In this document: piece after piece, positions 13,534 to 16,342 of the stretch | Layout: each line of letters begins with the position of its first letter | How positions within the stretch are numbered: position 1 is the first letter of the stretch | Assembly (NCBI GenBank): GCA_903868295.1 | Contig: CAIPUQ010000293.1 | Span: forward strand, 1-16,342 | DNA from: an uncultured Roseiflexaceae bacterium | GTDB lineage: Bacteria > Chloroflexota > Chloroflexia > Chloroflexales > Roseiflexaceae | DNA: 16,342 nt | Direction: 5' to 3' | Notes under the pieces: model-generated | Told to the model about the DNA's origin: nothing | The model's input: the letters and a program-made list of their open reading frames with translations, nothing else | Database searches by the model: none | Program-made: the position numbers and the translations under genes

Positions 13534-14823
13534 ATGACTGATGCAACTGCTGCGTTTGTGGCACGACATGCGCGGCGGAATTTTCTGCTAAATGTCATCG
13601 AAGGCGGACTGTTCATGTTCGGCATGAGCATGGTGTCGCGCTTCACCGTGCTGCCGTATTTTGTCGAACAATACTCCAAAGAAGGCTGGGTACAGGGAGT
13701 CATCCCGACGATTGCCAACACGGGTTGGTTGTTACCCGGCTTGATTGTGGCGCCGATGATTGCACATTTGTGGCGTCGCAAACCTGCCATGTTGATAGGG
13801 ACGTTTTTTGAGCGACTGCCCTGGTTGATTATGGGTATCTGGCTCATCAACGGCAATGCATTCGATGCCCAGACAACGTTATTGGTGTTCTTTGGGTTGT
13901 ATTCGTTGCATATGTTCAGTGCCGGTGCAACATCGATTCCATGGCAGGATTTCATTGGGCGGGTCATCCCTGAGCATCGTTGGGGGACGTTCTTTGGGTT
14001 CCAAAGCGGCGTCGGCAGTCTGCTCGGTGTGGCGGGGGCAGCGGTAGCGACCAAGATTTTGGCGAGCGAGCCATTGGTGGTCCTCGAGCGCACCATTCTG
14101 GCGGGCTATACCTTCCCGTTCAACATCGGCGTGTTGTCGTTGGGTGCATTTGCCTGTCTGTTTGTGTCGTACTTCTTTTTGGTGATGACGGTCGAGCCGG
14201 CCATCCCGCCGCAGCCGAAACAACCCATTTGGGCATTGCTGAAGGATATGCCGCGGATTTTGCGCGAAGATCGTGCGTTCACGTGGTACCTGATTGCACG
14301 CACGGGGATTTCGCTGGGGATGTTGGGGCAGAGCTTTATAACAGCCGCGGCACTCGCCCGATTCCAATCGACGGGGAGTACGGTGGGGGCATTCACGGTG
14401 ACATTGTTGGCGGCACAGGCCATTGGTAACTTTGGATTGGGTGCCTTGTCAGACCGTTGGGGCCACAAGTATGTGCTGGTGTTATCGGGATTCCTCGGCG
14501 TGTTGTCGTTGATGTTGGCGGTGTTTGCACCGTCAGAACAGTGGTTCTATCCGATATTTGTGTTGGGCGGAATTTCGTTGGGTGGCTATCAGCTGTCGGG
14601 ATTCACCATGGTGATGAGCTTTGCCTCGACCGAAATGCGACCAACCTACATCGCCACCGCGAATACGTTCTATGCACCCATATCGGCAGTGTCGCCCATT
14701 TTGGCGGGTTGGATGGCCGGGATGTTTGGCTATAGTGGCTTGTTTGTGGTGTTGGCAGTGCTTGGGTTGTTGGGCGTCGTACTGATGCACTATCGCGTCC
14801 ATTTGCCGAGTAGAGCGGCATAG
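13534..14823 (+). CDS. major facilitator superfamily (MFS) transporter
   Basis: A 429-residue polytopic membrane protein, the usual length for a 12-helix MFS carrier. It shows two hydrophobic halves separated by a hydrophilic central loop (about 220-250, PAIPPQPKQP…ILREDRAF). The second half contains GNFGLGALSDRWGHKYVLVL (298-317), the MFS motif A (G-x-x-x-D-R-x-G-x-K) in the helix 8-9 loop. The equivalent first-half loop reads AHLWRRKPAM (77-86) and is degenerate. Such proteins exchange small solutes or drugs using an ion gradient; the substrate cannot be read from sequence. The ATG at 13534 has GGGGTAGG nearby. It is a single-gene unit, divergent from the polyprenyl-synthase-like gene, and closes with its own terminator 16 bases downstream. 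Family firm, substrate unknown. Confidence 0.88.
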   Translation: MTDATAAFVARHARRNFLLNVIEGGLFMFGMSMVSRFTVLPYFVEQYSKEGWVQGVIPTIANTGWLLPGLIVAPMIAHLWRRKPAMLIGTFFERLPWLIMGIWLINGNAFDAQTTLLVFFGLYSLHMFSAGATSIPWQDFIGRVIPEHRWGTFFGFQSGVGSLLGVAGAAVATKILASEPLVVLERTILAGYTFPFNIGVLSLGAFACLFVSYFFLVMTVEPAIPPQPKQPIWALLKDMPRILREDRAFTWYLIARTGISLGMLGQSFITAAALARFQSTGSTVGAFTVTLLAAQAIGNFGLGALSDRWGHKYVLVLSGFLGVLSLMLAVFAPSEQWFYPIFVLGGISLGGYQLSGFTMVMSFASTEMRPTYIATANTFYAPISAVSPILAGWMAGMFGYSGLFVVLAVLGLLGVVLMHYRVHLPSRAA

Positions 14824-14838
14824 GTGAACGGGTACCGA

Positions 14839-14871
14839 ACGCGGAGCGCACTGCGCTCCGCGTTTTCTTTT
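14839..14871 (+). terminator. intrinsic terminator after the MFS gene
   Basis: A perfect 11-bp GC-rich stem (14839-14849 with 14853-14863), loop act, followed by TTTTCTTTT (14863-14871). It is effective for the plus strand; on the minus strand there is no T-run, so the convergent kinase gene ending at 14894 lacks an evident terminator of its own. Confidence 0.88.
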
Positions 14872-14893
14872 GGTGCGTGAGGTGCAGCTGCGG

Positions 14894-15592
14894 TCAGCCG
14901 GCGATGAGGGCGACCAATGCGACACAAATAGGGACGCTCAGATTGTCGGTGCCGTGTGGGGACAACGCTTCGACAAGGGTCCCGACGGCTGCCCCAGCAA
15001 GGCTGGCGATGGCGATGGTCAGCGGGGTATTGAGTTCGGCGTAGGGAGAAAGTACCGAACCGGGCAGGAACGAAAGGGTCAGCGCGACGACGACAGCGGT
15101 GACGACAAACATCACGGCGCTGCCTTCGTAGGTGCGGGTGCTGCCGTTGATGGTGTAGCGATGGGTGCCATAGCGTTTGCCGATGAAGGCTGCCAGTGCA
15201 TCACCCCAGGTCATCGCCATGACCCCGGCAACGACTGCAGGACCGTGATCGATGGGGCCTTGGGGGCGCCAGAGTGCCAGTGACAGCACGGTAATCGAAA
15301 TGGCGAAATAGACTGTGCCAAGGCTGGCATCTTGACTGTCGATCCCTTTGAAAAGGCGCACCCGAAAAAAGAAATAGTTGAGCCCAATAAATGTTGCAAA
15401 CGGGATAATGCCCATTTGCCAGGTATTGAAGAACCAGAGTACGGCGAAGATCCACATGCCGGCCGAAACGTGGACGATTTTGCGGGTGATGTCGGTCGGT
15501 ACCGCATAGCGGCGGTGGAGCACCTCGGCGCCTACGAGGAGTCCGCCCGCATACAGGTACGAGCAGAGTAGGCCGATCCATTCGAAGGTCAT
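14894..15592 (-). CDS. dolichol/phytol kinase-like membrane protein (CTP-dependent lipid-alcohol kinase family)
   Basis: A 232-residue protein with about seven membrane helices, of the dolichol kinase/VTE5 phytol kinase/diacylglycerol kinase (CTP) family. Diagnostic stretches are TRKIVHVSAGMWIF (36-49, the usual RKxxHxxxG), TWGDALAAFIGKRYGTHRY (128-146, the GDxxAxxxGxxxG nucleotide site), TRTYEGSAVMF (152-162, usually KSxEGS) and VEALSPHGTDNLSVP (207-221, usually VExxsxxxxDNLxvP). The likely reaction is CTP-dependent phosphorylation of a polyprenol, phytol or similar membrane alcohol. The ATG at 15590-15592 is preceded by AAAGGAGGA six bases upstream, a near-perfect ribosome site that lies within the last codons of murI. 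Start and murI stop overlap as ATGA. The family is clear; the lipid substrate is inference, with a polyprenol carrier plausible next to murI. Confidence 0.85.
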   Translation of the reverse strand: MTFEWIGLLCSYLYAGGLLVGAEVLHRRYAVPTDITRKIVHVSAGMWIFAVLWFFNTWQMGIIPFATFIGLNYFFFRVRLFKGIDSQDASLGTVYFAISITVLSLALWRPQGPIDHGPAVVAGVMAMTWGDALAAFIGKRYGTHRYTINGSTRTYEGSAVMFVVTAVVVALTLSFLPGSVLSPYAELNTPLTIAIASLAGAAVGTLVEALSPHGTDNLSVPICVALVALIAG

Positions 15593-16342
15593 GTCTGTTC
15601 CTCCTTTGTGCGTGCGCGCACCGTGCCGGGCGGCAGGCCGAGCGCATCGATTTGCCACTGCAGATGTGTGGTCGATCCGGTTGTGTAGTACGCCGTCTGG
15701 CCGTGTTCGTGGATGGTCGCCCCGTGCGCGAGGGATAAGCGGATGGCCTGCTGGGCGACGGCAGGGGCGGGGTCGATAAGCGTGATCCCTGGTGCAGCAT
15801 GTGCAATGGCTGCGCGGAGAAATGGGTAGTGCGTGCACCCCAGCACGATCACATCCGCACCTGCGGCAATGAGCGGGGCGACATGGCTGGCAACGGCCTG
15901 CCGGACGGACGGTGAATCGACATCGCCTGCTTCGACGAATTCGACCAATCCATGGCAGGGTTGGCCGACGACCGTCAGATGTGGCGCATGGGCGTGGGTC
16001 ACGTCGGCGAGCAGTTGTCCTTGGAGCGTTGCTGCAGTTGCCATCACGCCGATGACCCCGCTGACGCTTTGTTGCGCTGCGGGTTTGACGGCAGGTACCA
16101 TCCCGACAAACGGGGTGTCGGGGTAGCGTGCTCGCATGGCGCCGAGGGCTGCAGCACTGGCAGTGTTGCAGGCGACGACCACTGGTATGGCGCCCTGTGA
16201 AACGAGCCAATCAGCGCAGTCCAATGCGATGGCGCGGATGTCGTCTGGCGAACGGTCGCCATACGGCACGTGTGCCTGATCGGCGAGGTAGAGAATATCG
16301 ACGTCGGGTGCAATAGCACGTACTGCGATGAGGACGCTCGCA
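15589..16342 (-). CDS. murI: glutamate racemase, N-terminus cut by window edge
   Basis: Cofactor-independent racemase supplying D-glutamate for peptidoglycan in the cytoplasm. About 250 residues are present. The frame stays open to the window edge, where SVLIAVRAIAPD…ILYLADQAHVPYGDRS corresponds to the family's SVLxxIxxxxP…YxxDxxxxPYG segment; only the initial start with the DSGVGG loop (roughly 15 residues) is missing. Both catalytic cysteines are visible, in VVACNTASAAALGAMR and VIVLGCTHYPFL, plus GVMATAATLQG. An apparent GTG start at 16269 is internal. The last codons (TKEEQT) double as the ribosome site of the kinase gene, and the TGA stop overlaps its ATG by four bases (ATGA, 15589-15592), so the two are translationally coupled. 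Confidence 0.95.
   Translation of the reverse strand, partial: ASVLIAVRAIAPDVDILYLADQAHVPYGDRSPDDIRAIALDCADWLVSQGAIPVVVACNTASAAALGAMRARYPDTPFVGMVPAVKPAAQQSVSGVIGVMATAATLQGQLLADVTHAHAPHLTVVGQPCHGLVEFVEAGDVDSPSVRQAVASHVAPLIAAGADVIVLGCTHYPFLRAAIAHAAPGITLIDPAPAVAQQAIRLSLAHGATIHEHGQTAYYTTGSTTHLQWQIDALGLPPGTVRARTKEEQT
15599..15607 (-). promoter_or_regulatory. strong Shine-Dalgarno (AAAGGAGGA) inside murI
   Basis: On the minus strand AAAGGAGGA is followed by six bases (ACAGAC) and the ATG of the kinase-like gene. The same bases encode Lys-Glu-Glu near the end of murI, so ribosome binding for the downstream gene is built into the racemase C-terminus. Confidence 0.8.

Noticed and set aside
14894..16210. 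438-codon version of the lipid kinase reading through murI
   Set aside because: The N-terminal 206 residues are an Arg/Cys/His-rich out-of-frame reading of murI; the start at 15592 has a near-perfect ribosome site and gives the normal family length.
1..16342. Defence island, toxin–antitoxin pair, prophage or insertion sequence
   Set aside because: No nuclease, methylase, recombinase, transposase, terminal inverted repeat or target duplication was visible; all substantial frames are accounted for by metabolic, membrane or structural proteins.

Overview
The window looks like chromosomal DNA of a moderately GC-rich bacterium. Several traits recall Chloroflexota: a TPR–membrane–Thr/Pro-linker protein, a Thr/Pro-rich lipoprotein, two luciferase-like oxidoreductases (one of the F420-dependent type) and AcnA-type aconitase. 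This is a pattern judgement without a marker gene, so I hold it at moderate confidence. I see no rRNA, tRNA, transposase, phage gene or CRISPR array.

Layout. (1) 1-141 is an AT-rich array of seven-base units whose orientation flips in the middle; its last unit supplies the stop codon of a DinB-like gene. (2) 135-1697, minus strand: a DinB-fold protein follows an Atu2307/SP_0267-type flavin monooxygenase, read from a promoter divergent from a second, Mer-like oxidoreductase at 1829-2830. (3) 2880-4216, minus: two overlapping TPR genes, one a single-pass membrane protein, driven by a promoter whose -10 box lies inside a 19-bp palindrome. (4) 4366-8191, plus: an FAH-superfamily protein, a six-hairpin-glycosidase-like lipoprotein and a 2-keto-4-pentenoate hydratase-like enzyme, probably one transcription unit. 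(5) 8277-11024: aconitase, closed by a textbook terminator. (6) 11085-12524: two unrecognised polytopic membrane proteins starting 13 nt beyond that terminator. (7) 12513-13433, minus: a polyprenyl-synthase homologue that has lost both aspartate-rich motifs, divergent from an MFS transporter (13534-14823). (8) 14894-16342, minus: glutamate racemase (cut by the window edge), translationally coupled to a dolichol/phytol-kinase-like membrane protein.

Most genes are housekeeping or small-molecule metabolism. FAH-like enzyme, hydratase and aconitase all handle carboxylic or keto acids; the lipoprotein between them may act on an extracytoplasmic sugar polymer, but no pathway can be named from sequence. 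Racemase and lipid-alcohol kinase could both serve the cell envelope (D-glutamate and a polyprenyl-phosphate carrier). Transcription units are short and often divergent, and many starts show clear Shine-Dalgarno sequences. I do not find a convincing new defence or mobile system. The most unusual items are the flipped heptad array, the palindrome-controlled TPR operon, the apparent pseudo-prenyltransferase, the orphan membrane pair behind a terminator, and the racemase–kinase coupling.
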